A model generated the notes under the pieces. The model was not told the DNA's origin, searched no databases, and was given only the letters and a program-made list of their open reading frames with translations. Shown here piece by piece: positions 1-7,296 of a stretch of 39,778 bases of DNA (the stretch's first letter is position 1; each line of letters starts with the position of its first letter). A program made the position numbers and the translations under genes. This stretch comes from an uncultured Collinsella sp. (GTDB taxonomy: Bacteria; Actinomycetota; Coriobacteriia; Coriobacteriales; Coriobacteriaceae). The DNA lies in the NCBI GenBank assembly GCA_902467875.1, contig CABQWP010000013.1, forward strand, positions 1-39,778, given 5' to 3'.

Positions 1-58
1 CGCGACCGACGATTGAACGTCAGATTGCCGCTTAGGGGCGTTTGCAGCGTCGGCCAGT

Positions 59-80
59 CCGTCGTTCGTCAGAACGACGG
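59..80. repeat. Short perfect inverted repeat beyond dapH
   Basis: Nine-base arms (CCGTCGTTC at 59-67 and GAACGACGG at 72-80) flank a 4-base loop. It lies just beyond the larger hairpin at the end of the dap operon. No T-run follows on either strand, so it is not a canonical intrinsic terminator. It may help end or protect the dap transcript. Confidence 0.5.
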
Positions 81-94
81 AACCAAAGGTGCAG

Positions 95-144
95 CGTCAA
101 CTAGTTACGCGGTTTGGTAAAACCGCGTAACCCTAGAGTTGACG
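95..144 (-). terminator. Nested hairpin at the end of the dap operon
   Basis: A perfect 12-bp stem (GTTACGCGGTTT at 104-115 with AAACCGCGTAAC at 120-131, loop GGTA) starts directly after the dapH stop codon. An outer 8-bp pairing (CGTCAACT at 95-102 with AGTTGACG at 137-144) extends it into the last codons of dapH. There is no U-tract, so whether this terminates, stabilises or is a DNA-level palindrome cannot be decided from sequence. Confidence 0.5.
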
Positions 145-852
145 TAAGCCCTCTTCGAGGCCGGTCTTGCTGTCGGTCTTCTCGTCACGCATCTTGATGA
201 CGCGGGCGGGGACACCGGCCACGACGGCGCCGGCGGGGACGTCCTCGACGCCCACCGCGCCGGCGGCAACGACAGCACCCTTGCCCACGCGCACGCCCTC
301 CAGGACCACGGCGTTGGCGCCGATCATGACATCATCCTCGATGATGACGGGCGTGGCACTCGCGGGCTCCACGACGCCCGCCAACACGGTGCCGGCGCCG
401 ATGTGGCAGTTCTTGCCCACGGTGGCGCGACCGCCCAGCACGGCGCCCATATCGATCATGGAGCCTTCGCCAATGACGGAGCCGATGTTGATGATGGCGC
501 CCATCATGATGACGGCACGGTCGCCAATCTCGACGCGGTCGCGGATGATCGCGCCCGGCTCGATGCGGGCGTTGATGCCCTTAAGGTCGAGCATGGGCAC
601 GGCGGAGTTGCGACAGTCATTCTCGACGTCGTAGTAGTCGATGGAGTCGGCATTGGCATCGAGGATGGCCTTGAGCTCATCCCAGTCGCCAAAGACGGTC
701 TTGCCGCGACGACCGCCGTAGACGTGTGCATTGCCCCACTGGACCTTCATGCCCGGCTTCTCGCGCACGTACAGCTTGACGGGCGTCTTTTTGGGCGCGG
801 TGGCGATGTAGTTGATAATCTCCTGTGCATCCATCTCGGCTGCGTTGCTCAT
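133..852 (-). CDS. dapH: Tetrahydrodipicolinate N-acetyltransferase DapH
   Basis: This 239-residue protein has an N-terminal DapH-type domain (about residues 1-90) followed by a left-handed beta-helix of hexapeptide repeats (about 95-220, with runs such as IGDRAVI, IGEGSMI and IGAGTVL). The family acetylates 2,3,4,5-tetrahydrodipicolinate with acetyl-CoA, committing the lysine/DAP route to the N-acetyl branch. The ATG at 852 has a good ribosome site (AAAGGAGAG). It is the last gene of the minus-strand operon, 39 bases after dapB. The acetyl branch also needs an aminotransferase, not in this window, and an N-acetyl-DAP deacetylase, for which the divergent M20 gene at 4313 is a candidate. The succinyltransferase DapD is less likely given the N-terminal domain and length. 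Confidence 0.92.
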   Translation of the reverse strand: MSNAAEMDAQEIINYIATAPKKTPVKLYVREKPGMKVQWGNAHVYGGRRGKTVFGDWDELKAILDANADSIDYYDVENDCRNSAVPMLDLKGINARIEPGAIIRDRVEIGDRAVIMMGAIINIGSVIGEGSMIDMGAVLGGRATVGKNCHIGAGTVLAGVVEPASATPVIIEDDVMIGANAVVLEGVRVGKGAVVAAGAVGVEDVPAGAVVAGVPARVIKMRDEKTDSKTGLEEGLRQL

Positions 853-891
853 TTGCTATCTCTCCTTTGGGTGGATTCGGTTGATACCTGG

Positions 892-1632
892 TTAGGCAAA
901 CATGACCTGGTCAAACGTATAGAAGCCGGGTTCGCGGGTGACGAGCTTTTGCGCGGCTGCCAAGGCGCCGTTGACAAAGATCTGACGGCTCGTGGCGCGG
1001 TGGGTGAGCGTGACCTCCTCGTCCTGGCCAAAGAAACTCACTTCATGCACGCCGGCAACAGTGCCACCGCGCAGCGAGTGCATGCCGATTTCCTTGGGAT
1101 CGCGAGCGCCGCACATGCCCTCGCGGCCATAGACGGGGTGGTAGCCTGTCTCGGGCTCGGCTTCGACGACGGCGTCGAGTAGCAGCTTGGCGGTGCCGCT
1201 GGGAGCGTCGACCTTTTGGTTGTGGTGCGTCTCGACAATCTCGCAGTCAAAGCCGGGCAGCTCGCGCGTGGCCTGGGCCACTAGATGACGCAGGGCTGCG
1301 ATGCCGATGGAGTAATTGCCCGAGTGCATAACGCGGGTGTTCTGGCCCAGCTCACGCAGACGGTCCATCTGCTCGGGGGTGTAGCCTGTGGTGCCCGAGA
1401 CCAACGCCGCGCCCGTGCGCTCGACATAGGCGACGACGGCATCGAAGGTCACGACGTTCGAGAAGTCGATAATCACATCGGCGACCGGTGCGTTCTCGAG
1501 CTCGCTCAAATCGAAGCCAATCTGGGCCACGATATCAAAAACGGGTTGACCGGCGGCGTCGACAACGCCCTCGGCGGTAGTGCGGATGAGCGAGCCCATG
1601 CGGCCCGTTCCCATAATGACGGTCTTAATCAA
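892..1632 (-). CDS. dapB: 4-hydroxy-tetrahydrodipicolinate reductase DapB
   Basis: A 246-residue enzyme that reduces the DapA product to tetrahydrodipicolinate with NAD(P)H. The N-terminus shows the dinucleotide-binding motif GTGRMG (about residues 8-13). The family signature ETHHNQKVDAPSGTA (about residues 133-147) carries the catalytic His and Lys. The reading frame starts with TTG at 1632, inside the end of dapA (8-base overlap), with AAGGGAG upstream as a plausible ribosome site. The overlap suggests translational coupling with dapA. Length is close to normal for the family. Confidence 0.94.
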   Translation of the reverse strand: MIKTVIMGTGRMGSLIRTTAEGVVDAAGQPVFDIVAQIGFDLSELENAPVADVIIDFSNVVTFDAVVAYVERTGAALVSGTTGYTPEQMDRLRELGQNTRVMHSGNYSIGIAALRHLVAQATRELPGFDCEIVETHHNQKVDAPSGTAKLLLDAVVEAEPETGYHPVYGREGMCGARDPKEIGMHSLRGGTVAGVHEVSFFGQDEEVTLTHRATSRQIFVNGALAAAQKLVTREPGFYTFDQVMFA

Positions 1633-3934
1633 GCAGACCAGCTCCCTTCAGGGCATCGGTAAGTGCAGAGCGCGTGTCGTCTGCCATGGGGCACAGCGGC
1701 ATGCGGTAGTTTGCCTCGATCATACCCATTTGAGCGAGCGCCTCTTTGACGGGGATGGGGTTGACCTCACTAAAGAGGGCATTGATGAGCGGCTGGCCGG
1801 CAATCTGTATATCGCGGGCGCGCGCTACGTCGCCGTCCAGATAAGCGCGGCACATGTCATGTACGAGCTGCGGCTGCACATCGGCCCACACGCTGATGGT
1901 GCCCGAAGCACCCAGGCTCATGAGCGGTACGGTAAGCGCGTCCTCGCCCGAGTACATGCGGAAGTCGTCTGACAGCAGGTGGGCGATCTTGGCCGCGTAG
2001 GCGACGTTGCCCGAGGCCTCCTTAATACCCATGATGTTGGGGTGCGCGGCCAGGCGCTCTACGTTGCGCTCGCTGATACCGCAGCCGCAGCGGCCGGGGA
2101 TGTTGTACAGGATGCAGGGGATGTCCACGGCATCGGCGACGGTCTTAAAGTGCTGATAGATACCCTCTTCATTGGACTTGTTGTAGTAGGGGGTGATGAG
2201 CAGCAGACCGTCGGCGCCCAGGCCCTGATAGGTGAGCGACTTGGTGAGCATGGTCTGCGTGGAGTTGGAGCCCGAGCCGGCAATAACGGGGACGCGTCCT
2301 GCAACATGCTTGACCACAGCGGCGACGACGGAGTTGTCCTCGTCATCGGTCATCGTGGCACTCTCACCGGTGGTGCCCAGGGTGAGGATGGCGTCAGTGC
2401 CGTTTTGCAGGTGGAAATCGATAAGGCGCTCAAGCGCGTCAAAGTCGACACTGCCGTCCTTTTTAAACGGCGTGACAAGGGCGACGATTGAGCCCTCGAG
2501 ATTGCGGATATCCATGTTCTTCTCCTTCGCTTCCGCGATCTGGACGCGTTTGTTCCATTGGGCGGCGACTGCTAGGCGCTCGTCCTGAGCGCGACGGCGG
2601 GCGCTTTCGGCGCGCGATTTGGCCAGCAGCTCGCGGCCGCACGGCAGCACGTCGAGCGTGGCAAAGTAATCGCCCGGGCGCTCGGCGCGGCGAATGAGGT
2701 CTGCCGAGCCATCGGGGCGCAGCAGGACCTCGGCGGAGCGCAGGCGGCCGTTGTAGTTGTAGCCCATAGAGTGGCCATGCGCGCCGGTGTCGTGAATCAC
2801 GAGCAGGTCGCCCATGTCGATATGCGGAAGCTCGCGGTCGATGGCGAACTTGTCATTGTTCTCGCACAGATTGCCCGTGATGTCGTAGGTGTCCGTGACG
2901 GGCGCTGTGGTCTTGTCGTCGCCACCCGGCTGGCCCATCACCGTAATGTGGTGGTAGGCGCCATACATGGCAGGACGAATCAGATCGACGGCGCTTGCGT
3001 CCACGCCGATATAGTCCTTGTAGATCTGCTTCTCGTGGATGGCCTTGGTGACCAGGCAGCCGTAGGGGCCCATCATAAAGCGACCCATCTCGGTGCAGAT
3101 CGCCACATCGCCCATGCCGGCGGGGACCAGAATCTCGTCGTAGGCTGCGTGTACGCCCTCACCGATGGCGTGAATGTCGTTGGCCTGCTGCTCGGGCAGG
3201 TAGGGGATACCCACACCGCCGGACAGATTGATAAAGGCGACATGTGCGCCGGTCTCGCGCTCCAGGCGCACGGCAAGTTTAAAGAGGATGCGTGCGAGCT
3301 TGGGATAGTAGTCGTTAGTGACGGTGTTGCTGGCAAGGAAGGCATGGATGCCAAAATTCTCGGCGCCCTTGGCCTTGAGCATGCGGAAGGCCTCAAAGAG
3401 CTGCTCGGTGGTCATGCCATATTTGGAGTCGCCCGGGTTATCCATGATGCCGTTGGAGAGTTGGAACAGGCCGCCTGGATTAAAGCGGCAGCTGACCGTT
3501 TTGGGGATGGGCCCCGCAACACGCTCAAAGAACTCGATGTGGCTGATGTCGTCAAAGTTGACGATGGCACCCAGCTTGTTGGCGAGCTCAAAGTCGGCAG
3601 CCGGCGTGTCGTTGGAAGAGAACATGATGTCGTGTCCCGTGATGCCCAGCGAGCGGGCGATCATGAGCTCGGTATAGCTCGAGCAATCGCAGCCGCAGCC
3701 GTATTCGTTGAGAATGGAGATGAGCGCCGGGTTGGGGTTGGCCTTGACGGCAAAGTATTCCTTAAAGCCCGGGTTCCATGCAAAGGCGTCGCGCACTTCT
3801 TGCATGTTGCGGCGGATGCCCGCCTCGTCGTATAGATGAAACGGCGTGGGGAACTGCTCGACGATATGCTCGAGTGTCTCCTTGTCCACAAACGGCTGCT
3901 TGGCCGCATATGCCTCGTTGGGGGTCAATGCCAT
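1625..3934 (-). CDS. Diaminopimelate decarboxylase-DapA in one reading frame
   Basis: One uninterrupted 769-codon frame joins two enzymes. Residues 1 to about 435 are a PLP-dependent diaminopimelate decarboxylase (LysA, DAP to lysine): FAVKANPNPA carries the predicted PLP lysine (K64), followed by CENNDKFA and SMGYNYNGRLRSAEV near the C-terminal active-site region. About 35 charged, Ala/Arg/Glu-rich residues then lead to M474, where a complete 296-residue DapA begins (GTTGES, TPYYNKSNEEG, GIKEASGN with the Schiff-base lysine). DapA condenses pyruvate and aspartate semialdehyde. An AAGGAG ribosome site lies 6 bases before the M474 codon (ATG at 2515), so DapA may also be made separately. The classical CESGD motif of LysA is CENND here. 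ATG 3934 is the only sensible first start and follows a lysine riboswitch. Confidence 0.88.
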   Translation of the reverse strand: MALTPNEAYAAKQPFVDKETLEHIVEQFPTPFHLYDEAGIRRNMQEVRDAFAWNPGFKEYFAVKANPNPALISILNEYGCGCDCSSYTELMIARSLGITGHDIMFSSNDTPAADFELANKLGAIVNFDDISHIEFFERVAGPIPKTVSCRFNPGGLFQLSNGIMDNPGDSKYGMTTEQLFEAFRMLKAKGAENFGIHAFLASNTVTNDYYPKLARILFKLAVRLERETGAHVAFINLSGGVGIPYLPEQQANDIHAIGEGVHAAYDEILVPAGMGDVAICTEMGRFMMGPYGCLVTKAIHEKQIYKDYIGVDASAVDLIRPAMYGAYHHITVMGQPGGDDKTTAPVTDTYDITGNLCENNDKFAIDRELPHIDMGDLLVIHDTGAHGHSMGYNYNGRLRSAEVLLRPDGSADLIRRAERPGDYFATLDVLPCGRELLAKSRAESARRRAQDERLAVAAQWNKRVQIAEAKEKNMDIRNLEGSIVALVTPFKKDGSVDFDALERLIDFHLQNGTDAILTLGTTGESATMTDDEDNSVVAAVVKHVAGRVPVIAGSGSNSTQTMLTKSLTYQGLGADGLLLITPYYNKSNEEGIYQHFKTVADAVDIPCILYNIPGRCGCGISERNVERLAAHPNIMGIKEASGNVAYAAKIAHLLSDDFRMYSGEDALTVPLMSLGASGTISVWADVQPQLVHDMCRAYLDGDVARARDIQIAGQPLINALFSEVNPIPVKEALAQMGMIEANYRMPLCPMADDTRSALTDALKGAGLLD
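2515..2526 (-). promoter_or_regulatory. Internal ribosome site and start for DapA
   Basis: On the minus strand AAGGAG is followed after six bases by ATG (first base 2515), which opens exactly at the usual DapA N-terminus (MDIRNLEGSIVALVTPF). It is a stronger ribosome site than many true starts in this window. No stop separates it from the upstream lysA frame, so it could give free DapA in addition to a fused protein. Confidence 0.7.
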
Positions 3935-3947
3935 GTCCCGTAAACCT

Positions 3948-4164
3948 CGCTATCCAGACGGCGCCATCTGCGCATCGAATCCGCATAGCGTGGACCCAAT
4001 GTCCGGATAGCGCTCCCGCATTGCTGCAGACAGTCCTGTGGGTGTTTCCCACAGGCCCACCAGGTTGTTCGTGCCCGAAAAACCCAGTTCGGCGGGTTTC
4101 GCCTCCCCACGGGGTCAAAGCCTGCCGGCTCGCCCGCGGCTCTTCGTGCCCGCGCCTCTATCAA
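3948..4164 (-). ncRNA. Lysine riboswitch and expression platform before lysA-dapA
   Basis: Read on the minus strand, the leader matches the L-box (lysine riboswitch) consensus. It opens with GATAGAGGCGCG (4162-4151), has AAGAG soon after and a central CGCCGAA block, then GGACTGTC, and closes with GGAGCGCTATCC, so GATAG and CTATC (4006-4010) form the P1 stem. The aptamer spans about 4005-4164. Downstream, GGATAGCG (plus-strand 3948-3955), directly before the lysA ribosome site, is the perfect complement of CGCTATCC at the aptamer's 3' end. A second CGCTAT copy lies at 3985-3990 and could pair with the same bases. This suggests alternative pairing that controls access to the ribosome site rather than a terminator, because no U-tract is seen. 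Confidence 0.85.
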
Positions 4165-4190
4165 GTGGTAAAGACCCTATCACGTTGCAC

Positions 4191-4219
4191 TTTACCAAAC
4201 AAGAGTATTCGTATATAAC
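4191..4219 (+). promoter_or_regulatory. Sigma-70-like promoter for the M20 gene
   Basis: TTTACC (4191-4196) and TATAAC (4214-4219) are separated by 17 bases, 94 bases before the chosen start of the M20 amidohydrolase. The local drop in GC fits a promoter. It points away from the dap operon. Confidence 0.5.
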
Positions 4220-4312
4220 GTTTAAAAAATGCAGCAATATGCTGGAAACATGTGTGCCACAATCCTGTATCACAATAAGTTGCAACAGATGTGCCTCACG
4301 AAGGGATTCTCT

Positions 4313-5500
4313 ATGACCGAGCTCCAAGAACTCCGTCGCTATCGCCGCGATCTCCATCGCATTCCGGAGCTCGATTTCGATCTTCCGCAGACTATTGCCT
4401 ATATCGAGGGCGTGTTGGCGCCGCTCGCTTGCGAGGTGACCCATCCGTGTCCCAGCTGCGTCTGCGCTTTCTTCGACGCTGGCGTTGGTGCCGCGCGTGC
4501 CACGGCGATTCGCGCCGATATGGATGCGCTGCCCATCGCGGAGGCGACGGGAGCGGCCTTTGCCTCGATCCATCCCGGCAAGATGCACGCTTGCGGACAT
4601 GACGGACACATGGCCATGGCACTTGCCGCCGCGACGTATGTCGACCGTACGATTCGCGAGCAGCCGGGCGCCATTAGGCGCAACGTTCTCTTTGTGTTCC
4701 AGCCGGCCGAGGAAACGACCGGTGGTGCCAAGACGGTATGCGAGAGCGGTGTGTTCGAGCGCTATGGGGCTGACCGCATTTTTGGCTTCCATGTGTGGCC
4801 CGATCTGCCTGCCGGCACGTTGGCGAGTTGTTCCGGTCCGCTGCTGGCGCGTTCGAGTGAGACACACATTCATATTCACGGGACGAGCATCCATATCGCT
4901 AAGACCTATGGCGTTCCGGTCGAGGAGTCGCACGATGCGGCGCTGGCGGCTGCCAAGTTCTTGGTTGCCGAGCGCGAACTGATGGACGAGCTGGGCACCG
5001 ACGAGCCCTGTATCGGTAAGTTTGGTCTGCTGCAGGCCGGTACGGTTTGCAACGCGGTGGCGGGGGAGGCCCATGTGGCCGGAAGCCTGCGTGTGTTTAC
5101 GGACGACATGTTCGACCGGGCGCGCGAAGGCGTGCGCCGCGTGCTGGACGATGCCTGTGCCGCAACGGGCTGCACGTATGATCTCGACTTTGCCGAGGGC
5201 TATCCGCCGGTCGACAACGACCCCGAGTTGTTTGTCAGCGTCGCGCCTGCCTTGCCCGGGCTGCAGCTTGTGGAGGAACCGCTGCTGATCGCCGAGGATT
5301 TCGCGTTCTATCAACGCCATCTGCCGGGCGTGTTTTTCCTGCTGGGCACGGGTATGCCAGAGGACCAAGACAACCCGAGTGATTCGGATGGCTGTCCCGC
5401 CTATGCCACAAGCGCTCTGCATACCGATAGCATGCTCTTCGACGAGGAAATCCTTCTCAAAGGCCTCGATGTCTACAAACGATTGCTTTTGCTTGACTAA
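4313..5500 (+). CDS. M20 family amidohydrolase, candidate N-acetyl-DAP deacetylase
   Basis: A 395-residue metal-dependent amidohydrolase of the M20D type, which removes N-acyl groups from amino acids. The metal-binding motif HACGHDGH lies at residues 92-99, with QPAEETTGG near 141 and GFHVWPDLPAG soon after. ATG 4313 is chosen because AAGGGA lies six bases upstream and the protein begins like relatives (MTELQELRRYRRDLHRIPEL); an in-frame extension to 4229 is possible but lacks a ribosome site. It is divergent from the lysA-dapA-dapB-dapH operon, which contains the acetyltransferase of the N-acetyl-DAP pathway. A DapL-type deacetylase is thus a reasonable inference, but other N-acyl-amino-acid substrates cannot be excluded. 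Confidence 0.85.
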   Translation: MTELQELRRYRRDLHRIPELDFDLPQTIAYIEGVLAPLACEVTHPCPSCVCAFFDAGVGAARATAIRADMDALPIAEATGAAFASIHPGKMHACGHDGHMAMALAAATYVDRTIREQPGAIRRNVLFVFQPAEETTGGAKTVCESGVFERYGADRIFGFHVWPDLPAGTLASCSGPLLARSSETHIHIHGTSIHIAKTYGVPVEESHDAALAAAKFLVAERELMDELGTDEPCIGKFGLLQAGTVCNAVAGEAHVAGSLRVFTDDMFDRAREGVRRVLDDACAATGCTYDLDFAEGYPPVDNDPELFVSVAPALPGLQLVEEPLLIAEDFAFYQRHLPGVFFLLGTGMPEDQDNPSDSDGCPAYATSALHTDSMLFDEEILLKGLDVYKRLLLLD

Positions 5501-5513
5501 GGCGCAAAGGACT

Positions 5514-5551
5514 ATTTGTTCTAGAAAACACGAACAAATGTACGATATAAT
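5514..5551 (+). promoter_or_regulatory. Promoter and operator-like palindrome before higBA
   Basis: ATTTGTTC (5514-5521) and GAACAAAT (5532-5539) form perfect 8-base inverted arms, and a consensus TATAAT lies at 5546-5551. This layout suits autorepression by the HigA antitoxin, as is common in toxin-antitoxin operons. The -35 element is unclear. Confidence 0.55.
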
Positions 5552-5602
5552 AGAGATGTAAGTCTATAGAAACGTTTGACGTTACTAACGTAAGGCGATA
5601 CT

Positions 5603-5884
5603 ATGATTGCATCGTATAAAGATGAGGATACCGAACGCTTTGCCATGGGTGTGCGGGTCAGGAGGTTCGTGCCCTTTGAGCGTGTTGCGTTGAGGAAGAT
5701 TCGCCAACTGCAGGTTTGTGCTTCGCTTGATGATCTTCGCGTTCCACCGGGCAACCGCCTGGAAGCTTTGAAGGGCGATCGTGCCGGTCAATATAGCATC
5801 CGTGTTAACGAGCGCTATCGGGTCTGTTTTGAGTGGAGACAGGAGATGGCTTGGAATGTCGAAATCGTCGATTATCACAAGTGA
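5603..5884 (+). CDS. higB: HigB-type toxin of the RelE superfamily
   Basis: A 93-residue protein with the HigB family pattern: an N-terminal strand, LRKIRQLQ, then LRVPPGNRLEALKGDRAGQY, YSIRVNERYRVCFEW and a terminal EIVDYHK. HigB toxins are ribosome-dependent mRNA endonucleases. Length is normal and the basic and His residues near the C-terminus are kept, so it looks intact. It overlaps the HigA gene by 29 bases in toxin-first order, which is typical for higBA. Confidence 0.9.
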   Translation: MIASYKDEDTERFAMGVRVRRFVPFERVALRKIRQLQVCASLDDLRVPPGNRLEALKGDRAGQYSIRVNERYRVCFEWRQEMAWNVEIVDYHK

Positions 5885-6197
5885 TGAGACTTCGGCCGAT
5901 TTGCTGTCGCCGGTGACTCCTGGTGAGCTTCTCAAAGAGGAGTTTCTTGTTCCCATGGGCATTTCTCAATATCGCCTTGCGAAAGAGACTGGGATTCCGG
6001 CTCAGCGTATCGGGCAGATTGTCTTGGGAAAACGTCGCGTGACGGCCGACACCGACCTCCGTCTTTGCCGTTATTTTGGCCTGACGGATGGTTATTGGCT
6101 GCGCGCTCAGGTGGCGTTTGACCTTGAGGCCGAGAAAAGGCGGATCGAACCGGAACTCGACAAGATCGTTCCTGTTCAGCAGGCTATCGCACTGTAG
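5856..6197 (+). CDS. higA: HigA family antitoxin (XRE helix-turn-helix)
   Basis: A 113-residue antitoxin with a helix-turn-helix at about residues 20-80 (TPGELLKEEFL, ISQYRLAKETGIPAQRIGQIVLGKRRVTADTDLRL). The family neutralises HigB and represses the operon. ATG 5856 is preferred because AGGAG lies 10 bases upstream and the product then starts like other HigA proteins; the frame stays open upstream to 5781 inside the toxin gene. The coding region overlaps higB by 29 bases. Confidence 0.9.
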   Translation: MSKSSIITSDETSADLLSPVTPGELLKEEFLVPMGISQYRLAKETGIPAQRIGQIVLGKRRVTADTDLRLCRYFGLTDGYWLRAQVAFDLEAEKRRIEPELDKIVPVQQAIAL

Positions 6198-6226
6198 TGC
6201 TCAAAGATGATGGGGGTGGCGCGGCG

Positions 6227-6550
6227 ATGAGGCGACGCCGACAGTCTGCCGTATATAGTCCGGGTGGATGCGGGTGCGGTTTGCTGCTGCTTCCGGTCAT
6301 CGCTGTGGGCATTGGCGTGATGTTTGTGCTTGCTGGGCTGGCTACGGCGGCACTCGTACTGTTTATCACTGCTATCGGCGTGACGATTTGGCTTTATCGC
6401 AGTCGTGAGCAGCGCCGCGCCGACGGTAAGACCAATGTAGGATGGATTGCCTTTTTGGTCATCGCCTACCTGCTGAGCATCAGCTATTTGGCCTTCTTTA
6501 TCCTGTTGCTTGTGAGCACCTTTACCGGGGAATCCGTCACGGTGGGTTGA
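6227..6550 (+). CDS. Small membrane protein, function unknown
   Basis: I do not recognise the family. The predicted protein has 107 residues: a basic N-terminus (MRRRRQS), a Gly/Cys patch (PGGCGCG), two adjacent hydrophobic stretches (about residues 19-55), a basic loop (YRSREQRRADGK) and another hydrophobic stretch (about 75-98). Two to three membrane passes are likely with the N-terminus inside. ATG 6227 has GGGGGTGG seven bases upstream. A GTG at 6197, sharing a base with the higA stop, would add 10 residues but lacks a ribosome site. It may be co-transcribed with higBA. Confidence 0.65.
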   Translation: MRRRRQSAVYSPGGCGCGLLLLPVIAVGIGVMFVLAGLATAALVLFITAIGVTIWLYRSREQRRADGKTNVGWIAFLVIAYLLSISYLAFFILLLVSTFTGESVTVG

Positions 6551-6655
6551 TGCACTGCCAGCAGACGGTTGCGCAAAGTGCGTTTGCTCGGCGTTTGGAT
6601 AACTGCATTGGCCGTTTACCGCAGCCTTAGCTCTCAGCTAATGAATTCAAGTTTA

Positions 6656-6709
6656 ATCCTTCCTACGATGTGCTGTGTGCCGGCACGGTAGCCGGATTGT
6701 AGGAAGGAT
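6656..6709 (+). promoter_or_regulatory. Leader hairpin that buries the lipoprotein ribosome site
   Basis: ATCCTTCCTAC (6656-6666) pairs perfectly with GTAGGAAGGAT (6699-6709), and the second arm contains the AGGAAGG ribosome site of the next gene. The loop has its own stem (CCGGC and GCCGG). When folded, the ribosome site would be fully paired, so translation would need the helix opened. No trigger can be named from sequence. Confidence 0.6.
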
Positions 6710-6711
6710 GC

Positions 6712-7257
6712 ATGATGAAAAAGCTTGAAAACGAAGTGCTGCTGAGCCGTCGCGCTGCACTGGGCGCATTCGCCACCGTCGCCTTGGGGACTGCCGGTCT
6801 TCTTACCGGTTGTGGTAGCGATAAGGCGACCGTCACCGAGGACGCTGGCGATGGCGACAAGAAGGAAGAGGCGAAGAAGGAAGAGCAGTCTACGACTGAC
6901 CTGGCGGTTGGTGCGACGGTGACCACGGCTGCCGGTCTTTCCGTCGTTGTCGATTCCGTTCAGCCCGGCCTCACAAATTATGACGGTTCGACCATGACGG
7001 GCATTCACGTCACGTACGTCAACAATGGTGATGAGGGCGCAGATTACAACATCTACGACTGGAAGGGCGAGGACGCCAACGGCGCTCAGCAGAATCAGGG
7101 TTACTACAGCGAGGGCTCCGATGAGCTGCAGTCTGGTACCCTTGCCGCTGGTGGCTCTGTGGCGGGCAATATCTACTTTGATGGCGATATCAAGAAGGCA
7201 CTGTATTTTGCCAACATGTTTGATAAGTCTACCACTGCAAGCTGGGTGTTGGCCTAG
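6712..7257 (+). CDS. DUF4352-like lipoprotein
   Basis: A 181-residue secreted lipoprotein. The N-terminus holds a twin-arginine pair (SRRAALGAF), a hydrophobic stretch and a lipobox LLTGC at about residues 30-34, so the mature protein would be lipid-anchored at the Cys. A charged Asp/Lys/Glu linker (about 35-60) precedes a beta-rich domain (about 62-181) resembling DUF4352 immunoglobulin-like domains. Either of two adjacent ATGs (6712, 6715) could be used; AGGAAGG lies just upstream and is buried in a hairpin. It is followed after 39 bases by an HTH-like gene and then a Ser/Thr kinase on the same strand, suggesting an envelope-linked signalling group. Confidence 0.8.
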   Translation: MMKKLENEVLLSRRAALGAFATVALGTAGLLTGCGSDKATVTEDAGDGDKKEEAKKEEQSTTDLAVGATVTTAAGLSVVVDSVQPGLTNYDGSTMTGIHVTYVNNGDEGADYNIYDWKGEDANGAQQNQGYYSEGSDELQSGTLAAGGSVAGNIYFDGDIKKALYFANMFDKSTTASWVLA

Positions 7258-7296
7258 CATGTCGCTACCGTTGCGCCGTATGGGAGGTGAAGTCGT

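Noticed and set aside
2771..3835. 354-codon plus-strand frame inside lysA
   Set aside because: It is opposite a PLP enzyme with intact motifs; no ribosome site and unnatural composition.
3762..4118. Frames across the lysA leader on the minus strand
   Set aside because: They overlap the lysine riboswitch and the lysA start and have no conserved protein features.
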